Shown here: positions 28,195 to 28,475 of the stretch, piece after piece
Numbering within the stretch: the stretch's first letter is position 1
How the letters are laid out: every line of letters begins with the position of its first letter
DNA from: Euprymna scolopes
Lineage: Eukaryota > Mollusca > Cephalopoda > Sepiida > Sepiolidae
Length of the DNA stretch: 28,475 nucleotides
NCBI GenBank assembly: GCA_024364805.1
Contig: CM044504.1
Coordinates: forward strand, 105,651,931-105,680,405
Direction: 5' to 3'
Notes under the pieces: model-generated
What the model saw: only the letters and a program-made list of their open reading frames with translations
Told to the model about the DNA's origin: nothing
Database searches by the model: none
Made by a program: the position numbers and the translations under genes

Positions 28195-28475
28195 AGAGAA
28201 ATTATTAGCAACATATGCATGACACAAAATTATTAGCAACATACGCATGACACAAAATTATTAGCAACATATGCATGACACAAAATTATTAGCAACATAC
28301 GCATGACACAAAATTATCAGTAACATATGCATGACACAAAATTATTAGCAACATACACATGACACAAAATTATTAGCAACATACGCATGACACAAAATTA
28401 TCAGCAACAGACACATGACACAAAATTATCAGAACCATACACATGACACAAAATTATTAGCAACATACGCATGAC
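28195..28475. repeat. 28-bp tandem array, about 10 units, open at window edge
   Basis: The unit is about ACACAAAATTATTAGCAACA plus TATGCATG or TACGCATG. The first four units alternate strictly between TATGCATG and TACGCATG; later ones vary (TACACATG, GACACATG; TTATCAG for TTATTAG). It starts 16 bp from the Mlx exon at 28179 and runs off the window. Confidence 0.95.

Noticed and set aside
28195-28475. CRISPR-like regular repeat
   Set aside because: The 28-bp units are directly adjacent with no unique spacers, and the window is eukaryotic with introns.

Overview
This is a eukaryotic nuclear window, most likely from a mollusc and probably a coleoid cephalopod (octopus-like). The basis is AT-rich intron-heavy DNA with very long (TA)n tracts, tRNA-derived SINEs, 5'-truncated non-LTR retrotransposons, mariner and hAT remnants, and two conserved animal genes cut into short exons. 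The lineage is an inference from repeat character, not from a marker gene.

Two host genes converge. On the + strand are the last two coding exons of ALG3 (2271-2404 and 5566-5821), the ER dolichyl-P-Man alpha-1,3-mannosyltransferase of N-glycan precursor assembly. The protein ends in a lysine-rich tail with a KKxx ER-retrieval signal, and a poly(A) signal follows at 5946. On the - strand are six exons of Mlx (28179 down to 10581), the bHLH-leucine-zipper partner of MondoA/ChREBP and of the Mad/Mnt repressors. The exons cover the acidic lead-in, basic region, helix-loop-helix, zipper and the complete C-terminal dimerisation domain with its stop. All Mlx splice junctions keep phase and have GT/AG borders. 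Both genes continue outside the window at their 5' sides.

The rest is repeat stratigraphy. The 5' flank and last ALG3 intron (1-5565) hold a LINE tail, a duplicated module around a 90-bp (TA)n tract, two or three tRNA-like SINEs, a TA-flanked MITE and an internally deleted mariner. The 4.6 kb between the genes holds two LINE fragments whose poly(A) ends face each other (6985-7927 on +, 8117-9640 on -). The terminal Mlx intron (10647-16213) holds a nested stack: a SINE split by a 2.1-kb hAT-like element, itself carrying head-to-tail copies of an ACTAGC-type repeat with an internal period of about 150 bp. It also holds a LINE tail with a 53-bp poly(A), a GC-rich hairpin and a mariner end. The next intron (16331-21390) has a second internally deleted mariner, a CpG-containing promoter-like patch and a near-perfect 350-bp foldback.

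The observations most worth following are: a 28-bp tandem array directly upstream of the Mlx bHLH exon, each unit carrying a branch-point-like CTAAT and the nearest one 26 nt from the acceptor; the intronic foldback, a natural double-stranded RNA; two hammerhead-like cores; and the promoter-like patch inside Mlx. I found no bacterial-type defence system, CRISPR array or toxin system.
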